From Apodospora peruviana (Eukaryota; Ascomycota; Sordariomycetes; Sordariales; Lasiosphaeriaceae): a stretch of 64,000 nucleotides of DNA. Positions 1 to 12,554 of the stretch are shown in pieces; position 1 is the first letter of the stretch, and each line of letters opens with the position of its first letter. The stretch lies in NCBI GenBank assembly GCA_033439685.1, contig JAUEDM010000001.1, positions 5,766,001 to 5,830,000 of the forward strand, read 5' to 3'. Below the pieces are notes generated by a model that saw only the letters and a list, made by a program, of their open reading frames with translations, searched no databases and was not told the DNA's origin. The translations under genes were made by a program, and so were the position numbers.

Positions 1-3000
1 GGACAATGGTTATGCCATCCTGAGCATGTTGCTGCGAGCTAAACTAGGATATGGCGTATCTGCCTCCGACAAGCAGTTGTGGCGTCTTGCGCTAACAAGT
101 GATACGAGAGACAAACTAAGCTTCCAGCTACTTAGCCTCGTGCTCAGCTTTGTTGGCTACAACCACGCTGATCCTATAGAGTCATTCATCGTGAATCCCC
201 TGGCGTACCGCGTCCTTCTGATCGACCTCGATGCATGGCGCCGATCAGCCCCCGTCACACAGGAGCTCTATTACAGACAGTTTGTAACCTTCGCCGTGAA
301 GAGCAAACATCACCAGTTTAATAGTCGAAGGCTCCTGCGAATGCGTACGTGTCAACTAACAAATGATTCTCAAACGTTCGTTACGCTCACAAATCTGGGC
401 GCAGGTATTATTAAGAGACTTCTAGACGCCTTGAAAGCAGAGACCATCTCAGAGAACACACTACCTCACTTCATGTCCTCCTTTGAGAGCCTTGTGAAGT
501 GCAATTTTAACGTCGAAGTCCATCGCTCTCTCGCCCTCTTTGTCACCTACGCTTTTCATAGGCCCCATGGGTCGATCTCGCGAACACCAAAGCCGGCATC
601 TGCGAGCAGTCGCTCAGGCACTCCCGGGCCTAGTGTTTTGAGACGCCCAACCATCGAGATTGGCCTGTCTTCCTCTCCTTCGTCACCATTGCTCACAAAA
701 AAGCAACTAGGTGTTAAAATCTTGGAGATGTACACAAGACTGCTTTGTGAAAAGGACAACTTGACTGATATCCGCAAGTTCGCCAAGACAGTCACCAATA
801 AGGTAATATCCGATGATGGAGCGAATAGGAGAAGAGAATACGTACTGACTACCAGCCAGTGGCTACTCTACCTACTCGCCGAGGACGACCCGGAAATAGT
901 CGTTTATGGCTGCAAGATCCTTGCCCGTTTGCTGGTCACGCAGCCGCCTGGCTATACTGCTAAATTCAGCTCCAAAACCGGCGGCTTCTCGCTCATGGCG
1001 CATCGTCTGAAGCAGTGGTGGGATGTTGAAACGCTGTGGCCGATTCTATTCAGTATCCTTTTTGGATACGATGTCGCCAAGATCGACTTTAGCAAATCAT
1101 TCGACTTCTTCAGTCTCCTCGAGATCTTCGGCAACAGCCGGGTGGTGTTTCCAGACGTGCTGCCTGTCATTACTTCGATGCTACAGCATGGTCTTAGAGA
1201 TGTTCTGAGATATCAGGACGATCCCGATTCTCCTGCAGGCGGTCCACTGTTAACTAAAGATTCTAATGGAAATCTCGAAGCCATCCACACCAGGCCAAGA
1301 GCTAGATCTATGGAGTTGGGCAAGGTGCTAGAGTCAAGAAGTGAGAATCCTACCCAAGAATGGCTAACAATGGTTGACATTGACATGGACGTAGAAATTC
1401 GTCTGCCTGATAAAGATAGGGTTACAAGCCACGCCGTTGTGCTTCAAACCGTCGTCCGTTTTCTAGCGGATATGCATAGCCGGTCGGCAAATTTCCGAGA
1501 CTTTGCTTTGTCGTCAGATTACGTTCGGTATCTTCTTGTAGTCCTGTACCCAATCATTGTGAGCGCCGATCCCGTCACCCCCGAGACGGAGCTGAATTCG
1601 AAAGACTCGGCTCTCAACTTCGAGGGGGGCGATGTTATTATTCGGCCAGTACCTGGCTCCCTGTCTACTGCAACCCCCATAGTTCGAACAAAGAAGGCAG
1701 GGACAGCAGAGACTCTATTGCCCTCTCCTGGGCTTGGTCGCGGCACACCTCTTCGAAGACCGTCGTCCTTCATTATGGTCTCATCACAGCAGCCTCCCGC
1801 TCCCGCCCCACCCGCACGTCTCAACCATGTCATGTCACCCAAGAAGAAGTTTTCTGCGCAAACAGTTAGCAACGGTGTGCTGGAGGGGGTTTTGGAACTC
1901 ATCATTGCTGTGTTCAATGACCAGATATTAGCGCGCAAGGAGTTTCCAGGTTTCGGACTATTCTTGAAAGTCCCCCCGGGCTTCCAAGAGCATCAGGCGT
2001 ACCTCGAGACTTATATTCTCCGAAATACCATCGCCCATTTGGGAAATACGGTGCAGCTGGACCCAGGAGCGCTCTCCGAGCCCAGGATACTGCAAAATAT
2101 GGCCCGCCTCAGCCTGCACATGGCGGAGGCGATTTTTGAAGGCTGGTTTATCAACGGCGCAGAGGCTATGTTCGACTTTACGGGGACATTGCTTGAGTAC
2201 CTGCAGCGACCCGAAGTGTCGACTATGAAGAGTGTTCGCCTCTGCGCTTCTGCAGTCACGACGATCCGAGCCTCCTTCTTGAAACTCGCCCTGCTGCGGC
2301 TTTCAGATATGGATGATCCTCAGACAAAAGATTCTGAAGCTCAGTCCGTAATGGAGAAACTCCTTTACTGGGTGACCGTGCTCCTAGGCTGTCTATCAGC
2401 AGACGACGATTATATGAAACTGCTGTGGTACCAACTCTATAACAAGCTTGTCGACCCTCGCGAGCCCATCCGAGTCATTGCAGCGACGCTTTGGCGGATT
2501 ATGCTCGTTCAGAAACCCCAAGAGTCTTCGGCACTGTTCCGACAGACTGTTGGCCCAGATCAGCAGGGGCTCTCCCAAGGATTTAGCAAGCTTACAGAGC
2601 TGGATGATGGAGCATTCCTTAATTGGGTCGACCAACATCGTCCATCACTGGATGTCCTCTTTTTTGGTGGCATGTCAAAGACGTGGGAAGAGTTTGTGGG
2701 ATCTGAGAACCAGCGCACGATAGACACGGCAAAATCACGCTTGAAGAACAGGACAGATAGGCTGAAGCTATGGCATGGTGAAGCTCTAGAACGCGAGAAC
2801 TTCCTGCTTCGCCACGATATGGCAAATAGCGCATGGATGAAAAGCATTTACTTCACGGAGCATTTCAAGCATCAGAGGTTGTTGCAGGATCAGCAAGATG
2901 ACAATGCGTTTTTGGCCTCGACGTTCTCCAAGATGGAACGCGATCTACATCGCCCCGGGGCCGTTTTTAGCGAGTCGCAAGCCATTAAGTGGAAGATTGA

Positions 3001-5925
3001 CCGGACCGAAGGACGTAATCGTATGCGCCTCCGTCTTCTCCCTGACTATTCGGCCCAGCTACAACAAGAGTATCAGCCGAAGCGGAAAATTGGGGACAAC
3101 GTCCCCGCTTCGAGTTTACGACTTAACACCACCGTTCAGTCATCGCAGGGTATCGGCACGACTCCCATGACCGCCATGCCGCCCATCGAGGGAGGGTCTG
3201 ACGATGTCAAAGAAGATGCAGACATATCTGCTGAGAGCGAGCCTGCGCCTGAAGAAGGGGATCAGCAGGATGTTGCACCCGAGGATGATTTCGAACTGGT
3301 GGAAGACCCCAACGATCCGGAGGGAGATGATGCATTCGAAGACAAAAACAGAAAGGTCATGCGGCGACTCCAGCAAGGCGACGCCGTTCAAAGTGTTTAC
3401 AATGTTTCAAGAATCGTCGGTCTAGATGCTTCCGAGGGCATACTCATCATTGGAAAGGAGGCGCTGTACATCATGGATCATCTCTTCCAGAGTGCCGATG
3501 GGGAGATCATCAATGTTTGGCAGGCGCCGCCGCAGGAGCGTGATCCATTCTCAGTCATCATCACTGGGTCAAACCCAAGCGACAGACGTCAGAACCAGAA
3601 TCGCATAGATCAAGAATCACGCAGCTGGAGATGGCATGACGTTCTTAGTATCTCGAAACGCAGGTTCCTCTTCCGTGACGTCGCGATCGAGATGTTTTTC
3701 ACCGACGGGCGGAGCTATCTTCTCACCGCTATCAACTCGGTCATAAGAGACGATATCTACGCTAGGTTGATCAACAAGACTCCGCACACCCATGGTCCCA
3801 ATCTTCTTCCGAATCCCGAGGACGCCTGGCGACTTGAGGGTCTCAAGTTCAGCGAAGAAGCGCCACAGACCTTTGGCGCAAAGTTCGGGAGCATCTTCAA
3901 CTCTTCTGCATGGAATCCTATGATGAGGCGGTGGCTGAAAGGCGAGATTTCCAATTTCCACTACCTCATGCTCGTCAACACCATGGCTGGCAGGACCTTC
4001 AACGACCTCACTCAGTATCCGATCTTCCCATGGGTGCTTGCGGACTACACCAGCGAAGAGCTCAATCTAAACGATCCTGCAACATTCAGGGATTTGTCTA
4101 AGCCAATGGGTGCGCAGTCTCCAAGCCGCACAGCGAATTTCAGTATGCGATACAATAGCTTGGCCGAGATAGGAGAGTCTCCGTTCCATTACGGGACTCA
4201 CTATTCATCTGCGATGATTGTCTCTTCGTATTTGATTCGCTTGCCTCCGTTTGTGCAATCGTTCATATTGCTGCAAGGTGGCACCTTTGACCACCCCGAT
4301 CGGCTCTTTTTTTCTATTGAAGGAGCCTGGAAATCAGCGTCAAAGGACAATGGGTCAGATGTCCGTGAACTGATTCCCGAGTTCTTCTATCTCCCGGAAT
4401 TCCTGACTAACGTGAACGGTTACAACTTTGGTGAACGGCAAGGGGATGGCGGCAAAGTTGACAATGTCGAACTCCCTCCATGGGCCAAAGGAGACCCGAA
4501 GATCTTTATCGCAAAACACCGCGAGGCCCTCGAGAGTCCGTATGTCAGCCAAAAGCTCCATCAGTGGATTGACCTTGTCTTTGGCTATAAACAGCGGGGA
4601 GAGGCAGCCGTGGACAACCTCAACGTGTTCCACCCATTATCGTATAAGGGTGCCAAAGACCTTGACAACATCACTGACCCTCAGGAGCTAGCCATTACGA
4701 CTGGTATTATCCACAACTTCGGGCAGACTCCTCACCAGATCTTCACAAGACCCCATCCCCCGCGCGAACATGACCGTTGCCCGACCAAGCGTCTGGACAC
4801 TTCCGTTTACGCCTTGACGAAGCTCCCTCACCCTCTCCTCGGTAGGCTAAACCGTTTCAAGTTGCATAAATTATTTTCTAACAATATACAAGAGAGTCAC
4901 GAGCGCGTTGCTTCCCTTATCTATGCCCCGAAACTCGACCGTCTCCTGTGTGCATCGCCCCTGCGCCTCAATCTTCCGCCACAATATGACAAGTTTTTGG
5001 AATGGGGCTACGCAGACAACAGCGTGCGGTTTTTCTTCAGTGATAATAGAAAAGTAGGCGGCCGCTATCTTGTTCTTTGCCCCCTCAGGGTAGTGGATGT
5101 TGAATGCTGACGTGGCACACACAGCCGGCCGGTCTTTTCGAGAACCTGCATATCGGACAGATTTCGGCGCTCACCTTTGCGGACTCCAAAACCCTAATCA
5201 CGGCGGGTGAGGACTGTGTCGTTTCGGTCTACACGGTGCAGTCCGCCCCCGGTAAACCTATCGAACTTCACCCGCGATCGTCGCTCTTTGGCCACAAGAC
5301 CCCGGTCACCAACATGGCGGTGTCCAAGGCGTTCAGTGCGTTCGTCACGGTTTCGCAGGACGGCATTACTTTCTTGTGGGACCTCAACAGGCTGGAATTT
5401 ATCCGCAAGCTGCCGCTGGCGCGGCCGGTCGAATGTGCCCGCATTCACGACGTGACGGGCGAGATCATGCTCTGCAGCGGGGCGAACGTGATGCTCTACA
5501 CGCTGAACGGTGACCTCATTCTCGACCAGAATGTCTGCGGGGCTGAGGGTCACGATGATTATGTTCATTCGTGCGCCTTCTACGAGGGCACGGGCAACGA
5601 ATGGGTCGAGAACTTTTTGATCTTTACTGGTCATAAGCGCGGCAGGGTCAATGTCTGGCGCAGGACAGTCGGCAAGAATGGGCGGTGGATTTTGGAGTTT
5701 TTGAGGCGGTTGGACCATGTCAATCCGAAGAGTGGAACTGGTGCGAATGTTGACGCTGCGATTACGTGCATCACGCCGATGCCGCAGCTAGTTTATACTG
5801 GTGATGATGATGGGCGTGTGGTAGGTCCGACTGACTGTGTCTCCAAGATGAAAAAAGTGTAGAGATTTTTGCTGACGTTCATGGGTTAATAGTACGAGTG
5901 GAATTTGATACAGCGGGAACGGTAG
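1..5925 (+). CDS. BEACH-WD40 domain protein (Beige/LYST/Bph1 family), 5' partial
   Basis: Exons <1-5053, 5125-5820 and 5893-5925. The frame is open through the left edge (the first in-frame ATG at 26 is preceded by open codons), so the N-terminus lies outside the window. A long armadillo-like region is followed by a PH-like BEACH domain (nt about 3420-3780), a BEACH domain (about 3915-4640, with MMRRWLKGEISNFHYLM and GGTFDHPDRLFFSIEGAW) and C-terminal WD repeats. Two phase-0 introns of 71 and 72 bp have GTAGG donors and CTGAC branch sites. Splicing the first joins DNRK to PAGLFENLHIG, and the second gives the end GRV-YEWNLIQRER. The family scaffolds vesicle fusion/fission and endolysosomal or vacuolar traffic; yeast Bph1 also affects cell-wall protein sorting. 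Family assignment is firm; the exact orthologue is not. Confidence 0.93.
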
Positions 5926-6546
5926 AAGGGGGATGAGAATTGGCTTGGAAAGGCGTCTCTGTTAAAATTTGGCCGGATTGAGTTGGTATCCTGAAGGCCT
6001 CAGCGTTGGTCTATTACAGGTTATGGAAGCTGGTGGAAGAGGAAAACCGGGAATGGCAGCGTGGGTAGTCAGGTACCGTTTGCTAGATGCATACTACAAC
6101 GGCGTTTTTGCGTGTTGTTATTATCTTGTATTATTTTTGTTTTGAGAAAGGAAAAGCGAGTATGGGGTTCAATAACCTGCTTCCAGTGGGTGACTTAAGA
6201 TCATAGGCGTGCCAAGGTAGACGAACATCGATTGTGTTCTCGTCATCATATGAGAATGGAAGGTTGAGTCGAGTGTAATATGTGATATGTTTTCATTTGT
6301 TGGTAGTTCCCTTGCTGCCGCTCCCGCTTGCAAAAGTCGCTCAGCCTTCTTCCTAACTTTGTCCCTCTCCACGATGACGAACGATCACCACCAAACGTCG
6401 TTATATACATACCTCCTCCCTCCCATAACGTGATGCCTACAGCCAAAGGCCTTCTTGCCCTCTCGCTTTGCGCCACAGCTCAGCTGGTATCCCCTCATCC
6501 CATCCCATCCCATCCCATCGTCGGCCCGTGATTCAGGTTTCGTTCG
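5926..6546. other. Convergent 3' intergenic region
   Basis: Region between the converging BEACH gene and the complex I subunit gene. It holds 3' UTR-like AT-rich sequence and a short CCCAT repeat. No coding frame was found. Confidence 0.6.
6495..6519. repeat. CCCAT microsatellite
   Basis: About five tandem pentamers (CATCC/CCCAT) in the intergenic region downstream of the complex I gene. Confidence 0.8.
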
Positions 6547-6897
6547 TCATGATGTTTCCGTGTCGTCGTCGTAGCCCGTTAATTTCTTTCTCGGTCCGGT
6601 AGGAACTGTATTACACAACACACACACACACGCACACAATGTTAGACTCAAATCCATTTCCCCAGCCAGTGGAATGAATGCCTTGTGAGAAAACAACAAA
6701 CCAGGATATGTAAGAGGGATCGGGGGCGCGTCGACGTCGCCCAGCCGGTGGCGGATGGGCGGGACGGTGACCACCATGATGGGGCCAATGCCGGCGATGA
6801 CGCAGGACCAGAAGTAGGAGGGCCGTTCGCGGGCCGCCCAGCGACAGAAGCGGATTGGATTGGACCAGAAGCGAGGGCCGAAAGCTTGAGCGGACAT
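6547..6897 (-). CDS. nuo9.5: NADH-ubiquinone oxidoreductase 9.5 kDa subunit (complex I)
   Basis: Exons (minus strand) 6897-6702 and 6605-6547 give an 84-aa protein. The N-terminal part has the WSNPIRFCRWAARERPSYFW-like start, then a hydrophobic segment (VIAGIGPIMVVTVPPIRHRLG) and GDVDAPPIPLTYP. The intron (96 bp, donor GTTTGT, acceptor ATACAG, containing a CA-repeat) splits a Val codon and leads into PTGPRKKLTGYDDDTE. Without splicing the frame runs on to a false, longer protein. This is the fungal accessory subunit of mitochondrial respiratory complex I, a small single-span inner-membrane protein. Start chosen as the first ATG before the conserved region. Confidence 0.9.
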   Translation of the reverse strand: MSAQAFGPRFWSNPIRFCRWAARERPSYFWSCVIAGIGPIMVVTVPPIRHRLGDVDAPPIPLTYPGLLFSHKAFIPLAGEMDLSLTLCACVCVLCNTVPTGPRKKLTGYDDDTETS

Positions 6898-7563
6898 TTT
6901 TCGCTGTCGTCGCTCGACCGATGTTTTTGGGTGTGGTTTCGCTGCGCTGGATTAAGTGTTAGTTTTGGGGTTTCAATGGGAAGGGGGACAGACTGAGATT
7001 GATTGGGATGTAAAGTAGCTTGGCAGTGCGGAGGGGGGGGAGTTAGGTGTTGATTGAGAGAGGTGATTTGAGACAAAAGAATGGACGTGGAAGTGCAAAG
7101 GAGGGTCAACCAATAATTTACTTCTGAGAAGATTGGGCTTTGAGTCGCCGGTTGTTTCGTCGAGCTTGTGAGCTATTGTTCGGGTCGAGTCGCAATGATG
7201 CTTCGAAGCTTGGAGCTGTGATGTTCGATTGCGGCGAAACTCCGGCAGAAATGGCGGGCCACGGTGACAGGGGTACAGCTCGGCACACGGCGGCCAGGGG
7301 CCCGGGCATGGGGCCAGACCGGCAAGGCAGGCCCCAGGGTTCGCAGGTCCCCCAGCCTTGGCAAAGGGCTACGTATGCTGAATGGGAGGAGCTTCAACCA
7401 CCCGCCAGAAATTCGACGAGACAGTTCAAGTCGCCAGCGCCTTTGACATTGAGCAAAAGTTGTTTGCGCCCCTTGTCCAACTTTTTAGCTCGCTCATTCT
7501 CTGGCTTTGGAAAATAAGGAGCCGGAGATTTTCCTTCTTTTTCTCTTCTTTTTTTTAATCAAG
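6898..7563. other. Divergent promoter region
   Basis: Intergenic region between the divergent complex I subunit gene (-) and WBP1 (+). A pyrimidine-rich stretch (TTCCTTCTTTTTCTCTTC-like) lies just upstream of the WBP1 start. Nothing else was recognised. Confidence 0.6.
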
Positions 7564-9160
7564 ATGAGGTCGCTCCTTTCGGTTCTGCTCGTGGTGTTCG
7601 TGGCGGTGGTGTCGGCCATCAGCACTACGGGCGACAGATTGCTCGTGATCTTGGAGGATGTTGCGGATAAGGCCAGCTATTCTACCTTTCTGGGAGATCT
7701 AGAGAGTCAGTACCTTTCTACAGTCTCTCTAAGTTGACCAGTTCCGCTAATCCAGTTTGGGGACATGTTATATAGGCAGAGGGTTCAAGATCGCATTCGA
7801 GACGCCCAAGAGCGAGTCGCTATCCCTCTTCCACCTTGGCGAGAGGGCCTACGACCATGTTATATTTTTCCCTACCAAGTCAAAGGGTACGGTTAAACAA
7901 CTCATTGGATCTGGCTGTGGAAAAATGATTGCTGATCTCCGTCCGTCTTCAGGCCTGGGCCCGAACCTTACCCCCCAGATCCTGCTCCAATTTATCAACG
8001 CCAAGGGCAACATCCTCCTCACCCTAAGCTCCGGAACCGTCGCGCCGACCTCGTTCGTATCCCTCCTCGCCGAGCTGGACATTCAGCTGCCCGTCGACCG
8101 CACCGGCCTCGTCGTCGACCACTTCTCTTACGACTCCGCCAGCGCCGCTGACCTGCACGATGTCCTCCTCCTTCCCGCCCCCGAAAACCTGCGAAGGGAC
8201 GTCAAGAACTTTTTCGGCGCCGCCGAGTCCGACGACGAGGTCATCGCCTTCCCGCGCGGTGTGGGCGCGGCGCTTGGGTCGGGCGAGCTTCTGACGCCCA
8301 TCCTGCGCGCCCCGCGCACGGCCTATAGCTACAACCCCAAGGAGCAGGCCGAGGTGGTGGATGACCTCTTTGGCGCGGGCGAGCAGCTCGCGCTTGTCTC
8401 CGCTTTCCAGGGCCGCAACTCGGCGCGCTTCACGCTGGTCGGTTCGGCCGAGATGCTCCAGGACAAGTGGTTCGATGCCAAGGTCAAGGCTGTTGGCGGC
8501 AAGTCCGCCACCGTTCAGACTTTCAACCGGAAATTCGCCAAGCAGGTCAGTGGCTGGACGTTCCAGGAGATCGGCGTCGTTCGGGTTAACTGGATCGAGC
8601 ACCACCTGAACGAGGCCGGCGCATCAAACGAGTCCAACCCCGCCATCTACCGCATCAAGAACGATGTCGTAAGTCCACTTCTCCCCCTTTTACAAAAGGC
8701 TGTATCTAGAATAATTCTCTTTCTATAGGCATACACCATCTCGCTCTCGGAATGGTCCTGGTCCTCCTGGACAGCCTTCAAGGTGCCCGCCAACGACGAG
8801 CTGCAGCTCGAGTTCTCCATGCTCTCGCCCCTCCACCGCCTTCACCTCAAGCTCGACCCTGCGCAGTCGTCGCCCGAGGCAGCCGCCTACACCGTTTCCT
8901 TCAAGGCGCCCGATCAGCACGGCATCTTCAACTTCAAGGTCAACTACAAGCGCCCGTTCCTGACCAACGTCGAGGAGAAGAACACGGTCTCCGTCCGACA
9001 CATGGCCCACGACGAGTGGCCGCGCAGTTTTGTCATCAGCGGCGCCTGGCCCTGGATCGCGGGTATCGGTGCCACCGTTACGGGGTGGGTGGCGTTCTGT
9101 GGTTTGTGGATGTACAGCGCTTCGCCGGATAAGAAGTTGGCGATCAAGAAGACGCAATAG
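7564..9160 (+). CDS. WBP1: Oligosaccharyltransferase 48 kDa subunit Wbp1/OST48
   Basis: Exons 7564-7705, 7776-7886, 7953-8668 and 8729-9160; 466 aa. The protein has a signal peptide (MRSLLSVLLVVFVAVVSA), an N-terminal GIFT-like domain (GDRLLVILED, ERAYDHVIFFPTKSKGLGP), the conserved YRIKNDVAYTISLSEW segment, one C-terminal membrane span (WPWIAGIGATVTGWVAFCG) and a KKTQ tail that fits a dilysine ER-retrieval signal. It is a core non-catalytic subunit of the ER oligosaccharyltransferase for N-glycosylation. Introns are 70, 66 and 60 bp; the 66-bp intron is in frame and free of stops. The ATG at 7564 was chosen over an upstream in-frame ATG because it starts the signal peptide. Confidence 0.95.
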
Positions 9161-9343
9161 ATTGGGTTGTATATGTACTGCAAAAGTGTCTATTCGTCGG
9201 AGGAATACAAGACACGAAGAACAGCGCTCGGTTTTCTTTCTGGAACGAATGGTGTTTTCGGATCTTTTTGTACAATGTGATATACACAAAAAAGAAGATT
9301 TACAAGGCAACGGAGGAAAGCGTTTGGGGTATCCAGGTTTCTG

Positions 9344-9359
9344 AAAAAAAAAAAAAAAA
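9344..9359 (+). repeat. A16 homopolymer
   Basis: Uninterrupted run of 16 A about 180 bp downstream of the WBP1 stop. It could be a microsatellite or the tail of an old retroposed insert; no target-site duplication was seen. Confidence 0.8.
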
Positions 9360-9369
9360 GTGTGACAAG

Positions 9370-9389
9370 TACCTACCTACCTACCTACC
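9370..9389. repeat. TACC tetranucleotide repeat
   Basis: Five tandem TACC units. Shorter TAGGTA/TACCTA pieces recur in other intergenic regions of the window (for example near 14820 and 56170). Confidence 0.8.
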
Positions 9390-11337
9390 TATGGACCAAA
9401 GCGGTAATGACACTTTTTGATATATACCCAGATCTATTACTGTCCGTGAAGGTTTCTTGAGCGACTCTACCCCAATACCACCTAATACCCATATCCAATT
9501 GCCAAGAACATAAATCAAACCCAACGTTAAGTAATCCATACCGCCGACTCACGAAAAGGGAAAGAGTATATACAAAAAAGTAGCAGTAACGCAGGCCCTC
9601 AGATTAGCTCTCTTAAGTTCTCACTGGCAACCACCGATGCAGCAAGCCGAAACCTGCTGATCTGGGCTGCCTGCAAATTTGGCTTTTTGGACCTTCCGTC
9701 ATCACCGGGCACCAGGTTACGTACTAATAAAAAGCTCTCTTCCTACCTCTCTTCCGTGAAAGAGAGTGGTCGAGATAGGGGGTATAGTAGAGATCCCCTA
9801 TTAAAAGGCAACGCCTTCGGAACACAGAAACGCCTTCAAAAGCCTTCCCTCCTTCCATCAAACCCTCTTCCTTCCCCTTACCCTGTCGCTTCTCGGCTTT
9901 GCTTTCTCCCGACTTCGGTAAAGGTGGGCCTAGAGTGGCCGCTGAGCCATATGTATGGTGAGGTACGTTGCGTGTCAATAAGACGAACGCGGAGACAAGA
10001 GAGGGTTGATATCTCAGGTTTGGTTTCGGGTTGTGCTTCTTCTGTCTCCTTGCAGGAACCCCACCGCAAAAGACGGGGCCGCTCTGATTGAAAACTACAA
10101 CTTTCGAACCATCATGGGTGCAATGCTCAAGACATCTGTTCCCAGACCCAACCCTGCGGCCTTTATCCACTCAAGAAGAGAACAGAGACAACAAAGATAG
10201 GCTTGAGTTCAAAATGCCGGCGCACCTGTGGATGTGCTAATCTCGTCATGGCGTAAAGCCAACAAGCAGACAGGCGAAACAGAACCTCAAAAGCAAACCG
10301 AGCACTGCTGTCAGTTGAATTTGAGAGTGGAGAGACGAGTACATGCTGAAAAGAATGCAGGGGACGGGCGGTTGGAGGTATAAGAAGGGAAGGGGTGCTT
10401 TTGAGGATTTTCCGGCTCCGCGGTTGGCGTCTTTTTATGATATGTGAATATATGATGATATATTCGTTCCTGCTCAGATTTCTGTTCTTTGTTTGTGGGC
10501 TCTCATAATCGCAACATCGTGGTGCATGATGCTCAAACGAGCAACTGACCGACCGAAGTTTGATTTGAGCAGATAGGGGTGTTAGTGACCCCTTCGTGTT
10601 CTCTTCACTGCAGGTTTCGGGCCAGCGAAGCCAGGAGCGCATCTCCAAGAGCATGGTAGCTGAATTTTGCATGGCTGAGCGACAAGGAATGGTGTAGGGA
10701 ACGGGCATTGCAGAAATAAACTGTTGATAGATGGGTGAGGAGTCGAAGGAAGCAAAATCGGCGCGCTTCTTGTCAGACTGATTGCGTGTAGACGTGGCGA
10801 GGAGAGCTTCCCGTCTCTCTGTCAAAGGGAGTGGGCATTGATTGAATCGTCGGCTTGACGATTTGAGAAATGAGAGGGCAAATTTGACTCACCCAGAGGT
10901 AATCAATCATCCTGCACCTCCTTGTCCAGATAGATAATAGACATGGAGATTGCGGCAAATCCTGCATTGCGAGCCATCGAAATTTGTTCTCTGCCGACAG
11001 CGGTTGGTTTTGTGGAGGTGGAAAGAGGGAACAGAAGGGAAGACGCGGACCGCGTCAGAAAGACACTCGTCTCCAGCGGGGCACGGTGACATCTGATTAG
11101 CGCGGGTTTGGCGTGGATAGAGCCTGGCCACAACGCCAAGCACAACTCTTCGTTACGACCCCTGTCGAGTTGTAGCCTCAATACCACGGCGTTGGGCGCA
11201 AGGCTGGCCGCGATTTTCCCGATCATCTGTCTCGGGCTCATAGTCCACGATCCCGTCGTCACAATCATTTACGCCTCCCGGTGCTACAATTTTGAAAGGA
11301 TATTTGGGCTGCTCGCATAGCTGCTGATCTGCCAAAA

Positions 11338-12148
11338 ATGGTAAAACTTACCCCCAATCTCCCTAACTTGGCCCCTACGAAATTTTAACCACCGAGTTAA
11401 ACAGGCGCGCAATTCAGAAAAAGCCCAGTCGATGCTCTTCCGCTTCCGCGAAGCGCAAGCTGCAGACCTCGGCATCATCGACGCGGGCCGCACGCGCCGG
11501 CCCCGCGCCATAACAGAACAGGACAACGTCCAAGCCTGCGAGAAATGGCGCGGCCAGGTTCTGAAGGAGATCTCCCGCAAAGTCTCGCGCATCCAGGACC
11601 CGGCCCTTAGCGACTACCAGATCCGCGACCTCAACGACGAGATCAACAAGCTGATGCGCGAGAAACACATGTGGGAGGTTCAGATCCGCAACCTCGGCGG
11701 TCCCAACTACATGAGGTCGGGCGGCAAGGTCTACGATGAGGCCGGCCGCGAGATTCTGGGAGGTGGGAGAGGCTATAAATACTTTGGTCGCGCGAGGGAG
11801 CTTCCGGGAGTCAAGGAACTGTTTGAGGCGGCTGCCAAGGCCAAAGATGAGAACGAAAAGCCGTTGGAGACGCGCGATGATCTGCGCAAGCAGGTCGACG
11901 CGGCGTACTATGGGTATGCGCCCGGCGAAGAGGACGAGGCGCTGCTCGCGTACGAGGCAGCGAAAGAGCGGGAGGCGTTTGCGAATCTTGCTGGTAAGGC
12001 TGGACCGCCACCGCATGAGACGCCGCCTGGTTGGGAGCCGTTACCGGGCGACGCTGGGGACGGGATCGGCTGGGAGCTGCCGACCATGGAGGAGGTGCAG
12101 CAGGAGCTGGTCGAGCGGAGGAAGCAGCGGTTGCTGGACCAGTTATAG
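11338..12148 (+). CDS. ISY1: Pre-mRNA-splicing factor Isy1
   Basis: Exons 11338-11340 and 11405-12148; 248 aa. The first coding exon is only the ATG, followed at once by a 64-bp phase-0 intron (GTAAAA...TTAAACAG). Splicing gives M-ARNSEKAQSMLFRFREAQ, the conserved Isy1 N-terminus. The body shows RRPRAITEQDNVQACEKWR, the helical DYQIRDLNDEINKLMREK and GGRGYKYFGRARELPGVKEL. Isy1 is an NTC-associated spliceosome component that acts near the first catalytic step. A start at the internal ATG 11432 would drop the conserved first ten residues. Confidence 0.93.
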
Positions 12149-12554
12149 GAAAGTCGGCGAGTTTATTGATGAAGATCATAGCCTGCGACGACGGTTTTTC
12201 TTTTGTACAAAACAGGAGGCATGGGAGCCAAACAAAAGAAGGCTCTGGGTGATCTTTTGTTTTCCAGCTAGCATTTCCATGAATCCAGGATATGGCGTTT
12301 TTGATGGCGTAAAGGGGGACAATCAAAATGTACGTTCTTAAAGCATTGGGCTTCAAGCTACCTACCGCAACCAAGGATACCTGTATGTCTATGCGTCCGT
12401 GGATAACCCTTTATCCCGTAAAATACATAACGCCAAATACCTAACCACCGCATCTCACGCCCGCATGCTACCAAAAACACCGTTCCAAAGCCACGCTCGC
12501 AACACAAGAAAAATAGAAAACATAAGCTAGCAAACACATGACACAATATTCAAG
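12149..12554. other. Convergent 3' intergenic region
   Basis: Short spacer between the converging Isy1 and metallophosphoesterase genes; only 3' UTR-like sequence was seen. Confidence 0.6.

Larger units (their letters stand above)
9161..11337. other. 2.2-kb intergenic region
   Basis: It contains an A16 run and a TACC array soon after WBP1. Several 60-220 codon frames exist on both strands, but none has recognisable domains or consistent splice structure. One GTGAGT...TTTGACAG intron-like pair (minus strand, about 10893-10800) suggests an unannotated transcript, but no coding exon could be attached. Confidence 0.5.

Noticed and set aside
9344..9389. Poly-A plus TACC run as a retrotransposon (LINE/SINE) tail
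   Set aside because: No upstream element sequence, internal promoter boxes or target-site duplication could be seen.
10163..10825. 220-codon minus-strand ORF upstream of ISY1
   Set aside because: No domain, irregular composition, no consistent splice partners. Probably chance or untranslated sequence.
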